DNA of 19,882 bases from the NCBI GenBank assembly GCA_030428695.1, contig JAUIEM010000168.1, forward strand, positions 1 through 19,882, written 5' to 3'. The notes below the pieces were generated by a model. That model was not told the DNA's origin and made no database searches. It was given only the letters and a program-made list of their open reading frames with translations. The DNA is from a bacterium. GTDB lineage: Bacteria; Planctomycetota; J058; JAJDCP01. Positions 8,590 to 15,381 of this stretch are shown here, in pieces; the first letter of the stretch is position 1; each line of letters opens with the position of its first letter. The position numbers were made by a program, and so were the translations under genes.

Positions 8590-8618
8590 CTTCTAGCAGT
8601 GTGGGCGGACAGTTGCAA
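8590..8618 (-). promoter_or_regulatory. Candidate sigma70-type promoter for the zinc-ribbon/pseudopilin unit
   Basis: The minus strand has TTGCAA (8613-8618), a 17-bp spacer and TAGAAG (8590-8595). Each box matches four of six consensus bases at ideal spacing. Transcription would begin near 8582 and give a ~70-nt leader before the ATG at 8513. It lies just after the tRNA terminator, where a new promoter is needed. Confidence 0.45.
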
Positions 8619-8693
8619 CGCGGGCCGGCTGCCATCGGCCTCCGGCCCCCAGCCGAGACCCGGACCGCACGAGCGCCCCCGTCACCCCCAAAG

Positions 8694-8715
8694 AAAAAAG
8701 CTCCCCGGGGGGAGC
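8694..8715 (-). terminator. Rho-independent terminator downstream of tRNA-Leu
   Basis: In the minus direction GCTCCCC and GGGGAGC form a 6-7 bp stem with a minimal loop, followed at once by a run of six T residues. It begins 8 nt after the tRNA 3' end, so it most likely ends the tRNA transcript and insulates the zinc-ribbon gene. Confidence 0.85.
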
Positions 8716-8723
8716 CTTTCGAA

Positions 8724-8806
8724 TACCGGAGGTGGGACTCGAACCCACACGAGCTATGCTCACAGGATTTTGAATCCAGCGCGTCTGCCAATTCCGCCAC
8801 TCCGGC
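8724..8806 (-). tRNA. tRNA-Leu, anticodon CAA (reads UUG)
   Basis: 83 nt fold as a class II tRNA. The acceptor arm is GCCGGAG with CTCCGGT (G-U at the first pair) and discriminator A. The D arm is GCG/CGC with a large loop. The anticodon loop TTCAAAA has CAA at 8770-8772. The long variable arm has a GAGC/GCTC stem, typical of Leu. The T arm is GTGGG-TTCGAGT-CCCAC. The anticodon stem CTGGA/TCCTG carries one T-T mismatch at the second pair. CCA is not encoded. The gene has its own -10 box and a downstream terminator. Confidence 0.95.
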
Positions 8807-8817
8807 AGGGCCGCGGG

Positions 8818-8845
8818 ATTATAGCAGAGTTTTCTCGAAGGGCAA
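8818..8845 (-). promoter_or_regulatory. Promoter of tRNA-Leu, overlapping the end of the upstream gene
   Basis: The minus strand has TTGCCC (8840-8845), a 16-bp spacer and a perfect TATAAT (8818-8823), 11 nt before the tRNA 5' end, implying a leader of only a few bases. The -10 box contains the TAA stop codon of the small membrane protein gene that ends at 8819, and the -35 box lies within its last codons. Confidence 0.75.
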
Positions 8846-9340
8846 GCCTTCGCGACGAGCGCGCACGGGACGAAGGATCTCGCTGTAGACCACCATCCGC
8901 TGCGCTTCGTTGAGGCCGAGCTCGTCCATGCGCTTGGCGAAAAACTCCGCCGGCGTCAGCGCCGCCGCGCGCTCTTCGTAGGCCGTACGGCTCGAGGCGA
9001 AGGCGTCGTTCTCCGGCACAGCGCGCTGCTCGCGCCTCCTGGACACCGGCAGCTCGGGCCGCGGCTCTTCCCGCCGCGGGGGAGGCGCAACCTCACGGCG
9101 CGCCTGGCGGGACGGCCGTCCGGCCGCGGGAGAGTCGACACCGAGCGCCCGGCGCAAGGAGTCGAGCCGGTCTTGCTGAGGGTTGTTCTGGTTCAGGCGC
9201 GGATAGCGCGCCCGGCCCGTGCGCCCCTTCTTCTTCTGCGCCTCGTTGGCGTTCTTGACCAGCATCGCGATGACGTAGAACACCACGAAGCCGGCGATGA
9301 TGCAGAATTCGAGGAAGCTCTCGACCTGCGCGAAGTGCAT
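8819..9340 (-). CDS. Small membrane-anchored protein at the end of the NfeD/FloA operon
   Basis: 173 residues from the ATG at 9340. The floA stop and this start overlap by one base (TGATG), so translation is probably coupled. Residues ~10-28 form one transmembrane helix (FCIIAGFVVFYVIAMLV). A long, polar, Arg/Pro/Gln-rich linker of about 90 residues looks disordered. The C-terminal ~45 residues are a short helical module, AQRMVVYSEILRPVRARR, which recalls the 'VVxSEILGPPxALR' tail found on assorted short bacterial proteins; this is from memory. The protein would be tethered to the inner membrane with the linker and helix on one side. No function is known. Its position suggests a partner of FloA or NfeD in membrane microdomains. 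It has no visible enzymatic motif. Confidence 0.78.
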   Translation of the reverse strand: MHFAQVESFLEFCIIAGFVVFYVIAMLVKNANEAQKKKGRTGRARYPRLNQNNPQQDRLDSLRRALGVDSPAAGRPSRQARREVAPPPRREEPRPELPVSRRREQRAVPENDAFASSRTAYEERAAALTPAEFFAKRMDELGLNEAQRMVVYSEILRPVRARREGLPFEKTLL

Positions 9341-10365
9341 CAGGAGCCGTCCTTGCTCGTCTTGCCGGAGATCGCGACCCGCATCGAGGTGTCGGCCTGG
9401 AGATTCTTCAGCGAGTAGTAGTCCATGATGCCGAGGTGGCCTTCCTGGAAGGCGGCGGCGATCGAGCGGGGCACCTCGGCCTCCGCGAGCACGACCTTGG
9501 CGCGGTTCTCATTGATCTCCGCGCGCATCTCCTGCTCCTTGGCGACCGCGAGCGCGCGCCGCTCTTCGGCCTTCGCCTGGGCGACCCGCATGTCGGCCTC
9601 GGCCTGATCGGCCTGGAGCTTGGCGCCGATGTTGTCGCCGACATCGACGTCCGCGATGTCGATCGACAGGATCTCGAACGCCGTGCCGGAGTCGAGGCCC
9701 TTCTGCAGCACCTGCTTGGAGATGATGTCCGGATTCTCCAGCACTTCCTTGTGGGTCTCGGCGCCACCGATGGTCGTCACGATGCCTTCGCCGACACGCG
9801 CGATCACCGTCTCTTCGGTCGCGCCGCCGACCAGCTTGTCGATGTCCGCGCGGACCGTCACCCGCGCCTTGACCTTGAGCTGGATCCCGTCACGCGCGAC
9901 GGCGTCGATGGTCGTGCGGCCCTTGTTCGGGTTCGGGCAGTCGATCACCTTCGGGTTGACGCAGGTCTGGACCGCGTCGAGGATCTCGCGTCCGGCGAGA
10001 TCGATCGCGCAAGCCTTCTCGAAGGTCAGCCCGAGGTGTGCCTTGCTCGCGCCGACCAGGGCGCGGGTCACCGACAGCACGCTACCGCGCGCGAGATAGT
10101 GGGTCTCGAGACGCTCGTAGCTCAGGTCGATGCCGGCCTTGTGGCTCATGATACGGGCGTCGATGATGATCCGCGGGTCGACCCGGCGCAGGCTCATCGT
10201 GATGATGTTCATCATCGAGATGCGGCACCCGGAGAGCGCGGCGCGCAGCCATAGGGAACCGTACTTCCAGAAGGCGACGAAGATGACGAGGCCGACGATG
10301 ATGACGCCGACCAGGATCAGCCACTCGACTTCGGAATCGAACAGCGCGAGCATCAGAGGTGTCAT
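9340..10365 (-). CDS. floA: Flotillin-like protein FloA
   Basis: 341 residues from the ATG at 10365; a GTG at 10377 is an alternative start four codons upstream. The N-terminus has a membrane hairpin or helix at ~15-33. An SPFH/Band 7-like domain follows at ~50-210, with hallmark stretches such as [39 protein letters not shown] and [21 protein letters not shown]. Then comes the Ala/Glu coiled coil ([21 protein letters not shown]) and a C-terminal segment ending near [13 protein letters not shown]. Length and motif order match Bacillus subtilis FloA (YqfA) closely. FloA proteins form membrane assemblies that organise microdomains and affect protein secretion and membrane fluidity. The gene lies downstream of two nfeD genes, the classical partner arrangement. 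An insertion, PNPNKGRTT, follows the VNPKVI motif. The call is very secure. Confidence 0.96.
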   Translation of the reverse strand: MTPLMLALFDSEVEWLILVGVIIVGLVIFVAFWKYGSLWLRAALSGCRISMMNIITMSLRRVDPRIIIDARIMSHKAGIDLSYERLETHYLARGSVLSVTRALVGASKAHLGLTFEKACAIDLAGREILDAVQTCVNPKVIDCPNPNKGRTTIDAVARDGIQLKVKARVTVRADIDKLVGGATEETVIARVGEGIVTTIGGAETHKEVLENPDIISKQVLQKGLDSGTAFEILSIDIADVDVGDNIGAKLQADQAEADMRVAQAKAEERRALAVAKEQEMRAEINENRAKVVLAEAEVPRSIAAAFQEGHLGIMDYYSLKNLQADTSMRVAISGKTSKDGS

Positions 10366-10524
10366 GACGAATCCCACAACTGGTAGTCGAGAATCGGAGA
10401 GTTAGCAGCCACCCAGGATAGCGACTTCCGCCGCCCATGGACAGGCCCAACCGGAAGTCGGCACGGCGCCCGTGAATCCTGCGGCATCCGGGTCTGCAGC
10501 AGGAATCCCGGTGAGACAGAGGGC

Positions 10525-11046
10525 TCAGGCCTCGGGCTCCGCCGGCGCGTCCGCGGAGGCGGGCTCGAGCGCCGTCGGCTCGGTCGCGACCGGGTCGGGT
10601 GCCGCTTCGACGATGATCCGGTTGCCGTGCGCCACGACGACGACGACGCGCGCTCCGCGTCCGAGCATCTCGCCGCGCGTCAGCACCGACATCCGCCGCC
10701 CCTGGATCAGCGCGGTGCCGGTCGGCCGCAGCGGCGTGATGGTCTCGCCGCTCGCGCCGACCAGGTCTTCCCCGCCGGTCTCGCTGAGCACGGGGCTGGC
10801 CTGCAGCTGGTCCGTGTGGGCCATGCGGCGGAAGAACAGGTTGACGGCGAAGGCGCCGAAGATCGCGCCGAGCACGAGCTGGGTCACGCCGATCCACACG
10901 CCGTGCTCACGGAAGCCGAAGAAGACGCTGACGCCGAAACAGATCAGGCCGACCAGGCCGAGCACGCCCCCCGCGGGGATGAAGGGCTCCGCGAACATGA
11001 AGGCGAGCCCGACGACGAAGAGGATGGCGATCCATTCAAGCCCCAT
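10525..11046 (-). CDS. Short NfeD-family membrane protein
   Basis: 173 residues from the ATG at 11046, overlapping the end of the long NfeD gene by 11 bp, so translation is likely coupled. The N-terminus holds about three transmembrane segments (to residue ~72) with the NfeD signature pattern FAEPFIPAGGVLGLVGLICFG. A small beta-rich, OB-fold-like domain follows at ~90-150 (LVGASGETITPLRPTGTALI, then RGARVVVVVAHGNRIIVE). The C-terminal ~25 residues are an Ala/Pro/Glu tail. Short NfeD proteins lack the protease domain and are encoded next to flotillin genes. The NfeD domain is thought to interact with SPFH proteins. FloA follows 159 bp downstream on the same strand; no strong promoter is visible in that gap, so all are probably one transcript. 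Confidence 0.9.
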   Translation of the reverse strand: MGLEWIAILFVVGLAFMFAEPFIPAGGVLGLVGLICFGVSVFFGFREHGVWIGVTQLVLGAIFGAFAVNLFFRRMAHTDQLQASPVLSETGGEDLVGASGETITPLRPTGTALIQGRRMSVLTRGEMLGRGARVVVVVAHGNRIIVEAAPDPVATEPTALEPASADAPAEPEA

Positions 11047-12580
11047 GATGTTCCGTCCGCTCCCTGACAGTGATGGAGAGGGGTGTCGCGCGGACCACTT
11101 CGACCGCGACCCCGGCCTCGATAATAGGTCCTTCCGACTCGGCGTCGAGCACCTTGCCGTCGTCGAGCTTGATCTTCCCCGCCGGCCGCAGCGTCGTCGT
11201 GGCGACCGCGGTCTGCCCGACCAGCGTCGCGGCCTCGGCGTTGCCCGCGACGTAGCCCTCGGCCGCGTCGAGGGTGTCGGTGTGCACGGCGCGGTTGAGG
11301 ACCGGGCTCTTCGGCAGGAAACGGGCGACGACCCAGCCGAGCAGCATCGCTCCGCCGAGCCCGCATATCACCGTGACCAGCGCCTCGAAGGCGCGGAAGC
11401 TCTCGATCGGGTTGCCGAGCTCGGGAACCCCGCTCCCGTTGACCGCCATGAACAAGCCTGCGAACATGCTGATGAACCCCATGACGCCGACGACTCCAAA
11501 CCCCGGAATGACGAAGAACTCGAGCAGCAGGAGCCCGACGCCGAGCACCAGGAAGATCACGCTGACCCAGTCGGCGACGCCGGCGAGATAGCTGCTCGCG
11601 AAGAACACGGTCAGGCAGGTCAGGCCGGTGATGCCCGGAGCCCCGAAGCCTGGGATCTGCAGCTCGATGATCAGGCCGGCGATGCCGATGATCAGGAGCG
11701 CCATCCGCACCCACCACAGGTTGAGGAATCCGACCACGCTGTCGACCGCGGTCGAGTCGAGCACCCGCACCGGGGCGTCGGCGAGGTCGACCTCCTGGCG
11801 GATGTACTCGATCGCGGCCTCGCGGCTCGCGAAGCCGGGCGTGCGCGTGAAGCCGAGATGCTGGGCCTTCTCGCAGTCGAGCAGCAGCAGCTCGGTGTCC
11901 GTCAGGATCTCCTTCTCGAACACGACGTAGTGCTCGGCGCCGTTCTGCTCGAGCTCCTCGCGGGTCCAGAAGAAGGTCTCGTCGAGGTCGGTGCGCACCT
12001 CGTACAGGCTGACCTCGCTGACGACCAACGACTTGATCACGGACTGCGAGTACTTCAGCGGACGCGGCGTCGCCGCGTAGCGGTTGAGGGCGCTGAGGAT
12101 CACCGCCTCGCTCTTCTTCCGCTGGTTGAGATCGAGAGTCTGGCCAGGCATGCCCGACACCGGCGCGCAGATGCCCCAGGTCGCGTCCTCTTCCATCAAG
12201 ATCTCGAAGCCGGCGAGGGCGAAGTAGGTACCCGCGGACAGACCCTCGCGGATGTAGATGAAGGTCGGGATGTTCGGGCTCTGCCGGCCGTTCTCATCCT
12301 TGAAACCCGCCGGCCCGAGCTGGTGGATCGCATCTGCCGCCTCTTCGGCGAGGTGGATGTAACCGCCCGGCGTGTCGAGGTCGATCACGATCACGTCGGC
12401 TTCGCGCTCGACCGCTTCGTCGAGACGGCGCAGCAGCGAAGCGACCGGCGAATCGTCGACGATGTCGTGGAAGGTGATGACGAAGATGCCGCCCGTGCCG
12501 CCGTCGTCACTCTCCTGGCCGACGGCGAGGCAGGCGACGGCGAGCAGGACGAGGGGCCAGGAGCGGAGTCGGTTGGCCAT
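11036..12580 (-). CDS. Long NfeD protein: ClpP-like membrane serine protease with NfeD domain
   Basis: 514 residues from the ATG at 12580 (GGAG eight bases upstream). A signal peptide covers residues 1-21. The ClpP/SppA-like domain at ~30-260 has LDTPGG (69-73, oxyanion region), the nucleophile motif REGLSAGTYFALAG (Ser115), and a Lys pair at 155-156 (RKKSEAV) suited to the Ser-Lys dyad of archaeal PH1510-type STOPP proteases. About four to five transmembrane segments follow at ~285-430 (LLIIGIAGLIIELQIPGFG, then LLLLEFFVIPGFG, both typical of NfeD). A C-terminal OB-fold domain at ~435-510 completes the protein. The protease domain is larger than usual and has a DENGRQSPNI insertion. The gene heads the NfeD/NfeD/FloA/small-protein operon and is preceded by a strong promoter at 12759-12786. 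It is expected to cut membrane or membrane-proximal substrates near FloA assemblies. Confidence 0.92.
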   Translation of the reverse strand: MANRLRSWPLVLLAVACLAVGQESDDGGTGGIFVITFHDIVDDSPVASLLRRLDEAVEREADVIVIDLDTPGGYIHLAEEAADAIHQLGPAGFKDENGRQSPNIPTFIYIREGLSAGTYFALAGFEILMEEDATWGICAPVSGMPGQTLDLNQRKKSEAVILSALNRYAATPRPLKYSQSVIKSLVVSEVSLYEVRTDLDETFFWTREELEQNGAEHYVVFEKEILTDTELLLLDCEKAQHLGFTRTPGFASREAAIEYIRQEVDLADAPVRVLDSTAVDSVVGFLNLWWVRMALLIIGIAGLIIELQIPGFGAPGITGLTCLTVFFASSYLAGVADWVSVIFLVLGVGLLLLEFFVIPGFGVVGVMGFISMFAGLFMAVNGSGVPELGNPIESFRAFEALVTVICGLGGAMLLGWVVARFLPKSPVLNRAVHTDTLDAAEGYVAGNAEAATLVGQTAVATTTLRPAGKIKLDDGKVLDAESEGPIIEAGVAVEVVRATPLSITVRERTEHHGA

Positions 12581-12758
12581 GGACGGGCTCCGTGCGAGAA
12601 CCCCGCGGCGAAGGGAAGAGCTCGGCGGACACCCAGGCCCGGGTCACCGCCACGGGGGCTCCTCTCGGGCAGGCATCGCAGGTCGCCCGCAGAGGCGCTC
12701 GTGAAGGGCGCTGGAACGGCTCACGACCGGCGTTGTGCGTCGCGCCCGCGCCTCAACC

Positions 12759-12786
12759 ATCATAGGACGCGCCCCGGGCGCGTCAA
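12759..12786 (-). promoter_or_regulatory. Strong sigma70-type promoter of the NfeD/FloA operon
   Basis: The minus strand has TTGACG (12781-12786), a 16-bp spacer and TATGAT (12759-12764). Each hexamer matches five of six consensus bases. Transcription would start near 12752. The spacer and part of the -35 form a perfect 9-1-9 inverted repeat at 12766-12784. Confidence 0.7.
12766..12784. repeat. Perfect 9-1-9 palindrome inside the NfeD operon promoter
   Basis: GACGCGCCC and GGGCGCGTC flank a single central C. It fills the -35/-10 spacer and overlaps four bases of the -35 hexamer, a typical place for a repressor or MerR-like operator. It could also be a chance GC-rich palindrome. Confidence 0.45.
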
Positions 12787-12880
12787 GCGAAAAGGACGCG
12801 CGTCCGGGGCGGCCGCGGCCGGCCCCCGGAATCGGGCGCGGGCCGGCTTCGCGAGGCCTGCGCCTCGCCGGGAGCGCGGC

Positions 12881-13660
12881 TCAGAAGTCGCGCTCGCGGG
12901 ACTCGTCCTTCTTCGGCGCCTCGGGGGCTCCGACGGTGATCTTCAGCTCCTCGACCCGACCGCGGCGCATCACCTCGACGGTCGCCTCGGCGCCTTCCGG
13001 CTTGAGGAAGAGGTCGCCGAGGTCACCGAAGTCTGCCACAGGGCGGCCGTCGATGCTGAGCACGATGTCGAAGGGGCGCAGGCTGAAGCGGTCGATGTTC
13101 CGGCAGCCGTCGCCGAGGGCGATGCCGCCCGCCGGCAGGTCGAGCTGGGCACGGAGGAGCTCGCTGATCGGCTCGGATGCGACCCACACGTCGCCGAAGT
13201 TGCGGGCCTGCGAGAAGCCACTGCCGCCGAGCTCGAGCCGCATGCCGCCGCCCGGGGCGTCCTCGAACATCTTCTCGAGCATCGCGCCGAAGCCTTCGCC
13301 GAGCAGCTTCTCGATGTCTTCCATGCCCTCGCCAGGCACCAGGGGCATCACCCGCATGCCGGGCATGCCGGGGATCCCCTCCTCACCGGGCGCAGGCTTT
13401 TCCTTCGCGGTCTTGATCGCCTCGAGGGCCTGCTCGGCGCGCCAGGTGACCTCGGGATCCTCGGAGTGCAGCGCCTTCTCGAGGAACGGCACCGCCTCGT
13501 CGCCGAGCTCGATCAGCTTGGCGGTCGCGTCCTCGCGCACGGTGAAATCGGCGTCGCCCAGCTGCTCGATCAGACTCTCGATCCCGCTGGTGTCCTGCGC
13601 CACGACCGGGGTCATGACCAGGGCCAGGACCAGGCACAGCGATCGCATGCTCATGCTCAT
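12881..13660 (-). CDS. Exported HEAT-repeat plus PDZ-domain protein
   Basis: 259 residues. I chose the ATG at 13660 because AGGAGG lies nine bases upstream; the in-frame ATG codons at 13654 and 13648 are too far from it. A signal peptide ends near VVAQ (residues 19-22). Two HEAT-like helical repeats at ~26-84 (IEQLGDADFTVREDATAKLI, then EDPEVTWRAEQALEAI) are of the type common in planctomycetes. A Gly/Met/Pro-rich linker with PGMPGM follows. The C-terminal PDZ domain at ~165-245 includes LRPFDIVLSIDGRPVADFGDL, but the usual GLG-x-G-type ligand loop is not obvious. There are no protease residues. It is the last gene of the sigma/anti-sigma/HtrA-like operon, four bases after the previous stop, and its ribosome site lies inside that gene's last codons. 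It probably acts outside the cytoplasm as a binding or adaptor protein. Confidence 0.88.
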   Translation of the reverse strand: MSMSMRSLCLVLALVMTPVVAQDTSGIESLIEQLGDADFTVREDATAKLIELGDEAVPFLEKALHSEDPEVTWRAEQALEAIKTAKEKPAPGEEGIPGMPGMRVMPLVPGEGMEDIEKLLGEGFGAMLEKMFEDAPGGGMRLELGGSGFSQARNFGDVWVASEPISELLRAQLDLPAGGIALGDGCRNIDRFSLRPFDIVLSIDGRPVADFGDLGDLFLKPEGAEATVEVMRRGRVEELKITVGAPEAPKKDESRERDF

Positions 13661-13664
13661 GTGT

Positions 13665-14756
13665 TCAATCCTCCTGTGGGGAATGGACGCGTTCGAAGCG
13701 CTCCCCGATCTTCACGTTGATATGCAGGAAGCTGCCGTCGCGGATCACGCGGAGCTCGATGGTCTCCCCAGGGTGCGAGCGCACGACCTCGGCGAGCTCC
13801 TCGAGCTCGGCGGCGGGGCTGACGATGCCGACGATCACGTCGCCGAGCGCGAGCTCGCTGCGCTCGGCGGGCCCGTCGGGGAAGATCATCCGCACGCGCA
13901 GGGCGCTGACCACGCCGAGCGCGGTCGCGGCGTCCTCGTCGAGGGTCTGCGCGGAGATCCCGATCCAGCCCCGGCGCACGGTGTGCTGCGAGCGGATGCG
14001 CTCGACGGCGGCGTGCACCGTGGGCAGCGCGAGGGCGTAGCTGCGGCCGCTCGCGGCCGCGGGCATCAGCGCCTCGGGCATGCGCTCCTCGCGGAAGAGC
14101 TGGCCGAGCAGGTCGCCCGGACCGAGGCGTTCATCGCCCTTTTCCCTGTAGCCGCGGACCGCGATCCCGATCGGCCGGCCGCGGACGTCGCTGACCAGCC
14201 CGCCCGCATCCTGGACCGCGAGGTCGAGGTTGAGGACGAGGGCGTCGTCGAGGCTGCGCTCGCCGCGCTCGATGGTCGCCCGTCCGCGCAGGGTGCTCAG
14301 GCTGAAGGCGCCGCCCTCCGCGCCGCCGCAGACCGCGACGAGCGCGCCCGGCGACGGGACCTCGGCGGCGTCGGCGAGCCCCCAGGCGTGGCCGGCCAGA
14401 CCCGGCACGTCGAGCAGCGCGAGGCCGGTCGCCCGATCGACGCCGCGCAGGCTCGCCGGGAGCGCAGCGCCGTCCGCGTGGACGGTGATCGCCGTCGCTT
14501 CGAGGAAGGCGCGGCCGTGGGAGAGCACGGCGCCGGCGCTGTCGAGCACCACGCCGGACACCCGCATGCGCCAGACCTCGGCTTCGAAGCGCGGATCGAG
14601 CTGAAAGCTGCCCTCGAGCTCGAGGGCGACGACCCGCGCGGCGAGGGTCGCCTGGAGCCCGCGCAGCTCGGCGTCGAGCGACTCGAGGGTCGACTGTGCG
14701 GACGCACAGACGCCGAGGCCGAGCGCGAGGACGATCGACAGCAGACGGGAGGGCAT
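13665..14756 (-). CDS. HtrA/DegP-like protein with degenerate catalytic triad (pseudoprotease) and PDZ domain
   Basis: 363 residues from the ATG at 14756 (AAGGAG nine bases upstream). A signal peptide ends at CASA|Q (residue 20). Residues ~60-200 keep the trypsin-like beta-barrel skeleton of HtrA: VSGVVLDSAGAVL matches GSGVII...GYVVT, RATGLALLDV matches the 'SDIALI' strand, and AGGLVSDVRGRPIGI matches 'NSGGPL...G-x-VIGI'. By manual alignment, catalytic His is Arg82, Asp is Gly111 and Ser is Ala184. A PDZ domain covers ~261-352 (RRGWIGI..., FPDGPAERSELALGDVIVGI). The fold is therefore probably retained for binding, while proteolysis is lost. The gene lies 28 bp after the anti-sigma gene and 4 bp before the HEAT-PDZ gene, within one operon. 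In known systems (RpoE/AlgU) HtrA enzymes protect the envelope or cut the anti-sigma factor. Here a sensing or scaffold role is more likely. Confidence 0.87.
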   Translation of the reverse strand: MPSRLLSIVLALGLGVCASAQSTLESLDAELRGLQATLAARVVALELEGSFQLDPRFEAEVWRMRVSGVVLDSAGAVLSHGRAFLEATAITVHADGAALPASLRGVDRATGLALLDVPGLAGHAWGLADAAEVPSPGALVAVCGGAEGGAFSLSTLRGRATIERGERSLDDALVLNLDLAVQDAGGLVSDVRGRPIGIAVRGYREKGDERLGPGDLLGQLFREERMPEALMPAAASGRSYALALPTVHAAVERIRSQHTVRRGWIGISAQTLDEDAATALGVVSALRVRMIFPDGPAERSELALGDVIVGIVSPAAELEELAEVVRSHPGETIELRVIRDGSFLHINVKIGERFERVHSPQED

Positions 14757-14784
14757 GTCTCGGGGCTCCTTGCCAGGCGGGCTC

Positions 14785-15381
14785 TCAGAAGCTGCGGGTC
14801 TCGAGCTCTTCCTCTTCGCGGGGCGCCTCTTCTTCGTCGCCGGCGGGAGGCGGGGTGCGGAAGAGCTCCATCACGCGGTCGACATCGGGCAGCTCGTAGA
14901 CGTTCTCGAACAGCCGCCGCAGCGCCTCGTGGTCGAGGTCACGGCGGCCCGGCTGGCTGCCGACCCGAGTCAGGTTGTCGACCGGACCGCCGAGCGGAGC
15001 GTGCTCGGGCGTGAAGGCGTACGGGATCGCGGGCGTCGACGCCGTCTGCCCGGAGACCAGCAGCATCACGGCGGCCGCCGCCGCGAGCAGCCCGAGCCAG
15101 CGCCGGGAGGCGACCCGCACCGGCCGGGGCCGGGCTTCGGGAGCCGGCGCCGCGGGCAGGCCGACGCGCTCGGCCACCCCCTCGAAGAAGCCGTCGAACA
15201 CCGCATCGGAGACCGGCTCGCGGGCGTCTTCCAGGGCGGTCAACGCGCTGCGCATCGACTCCTGGACGGCGCTGCAGGGCTCGCACTCGTCGAGGTGCTC
15301 GTCGACCTCGGCGTACAGATCGGGGGGGAGGTCCTGGCTGACGGCCAGCGGCAGCCACTCTCGGACCGCGGAACACCTCAT
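14785..15381 (-). CDS. Zinc-binding membrane anti-sigma factor
   Basis: 198 residues from the ATG at 15381, which overlaps the sigma factor stop (ATGA) and has AGGAG six bases upstream. A longer in-frame start at 15525 would lie deep in the sigma gene and is rejected. The N-terminal domain has the ZAS motif His29-x3-Cys33-x2-Cys36 (HLDECEPC) that binds the sigma factor in the cytoplasm. A single transmembrane helix lies at ~95-111 (WLGLLAAAAAVMLLVSG). The extracytoplasmic part, ~85 residues, ends in a Glu-rich acidic tail (DEEEAPREEEELETRSF). This matches the RseA/RsiW-type plan in which loss or cleavage of the anti-sigma releases the sigma factor. The next two genes encode exported PDZ proteins that may act on its outer domain. 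No site-1 or site-2 protease is in the window. Confidence 0.9.
   Translation of the reverse strand: MRCSAVREWLPLAVSQDLPPDLYAEVDEHLDECEPCSAVQESMRSALTALEDAREPVSDAVFDGFFEGVAERVGLPAAPAPEARPRPVRVASRRWLGLLAAAAAVMLLVSGQTASTPAIPYAFTPEHAPLGGPVDNLTRVGSQPGRRDLDHEALRRLFENVYELPDVDRVMELFRTPPPAGDEEEAPREEEELETRSF

Larger units (their letters stand above)
12581..12880. other. 300-bp intergenic region: NfeD operon leader and promoter
   Basis: The region runs between the HEAT-PDZ gene (ends 12881) and the NfeD gene (starts 12580). It contains the promoter at 12759-12786 with a palindromic spacer, and a ~170-nt untranslated leader with no recognisable riboswitch. At 12794-12805 the palindrome GGACGCGCGTCC is followed in the minus direction by TTTT, a weak candidate terminator for the ECF operon. 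Confidence 0.5.

Noticed and set aside
10380..10524. A separate promoter or terminator between short nfeD and floA
   Set aside because: Only a 6-bp imperfect stem (TCCTGC/GCAGGA) and an unpaired TATCCT were found, too weak to call.
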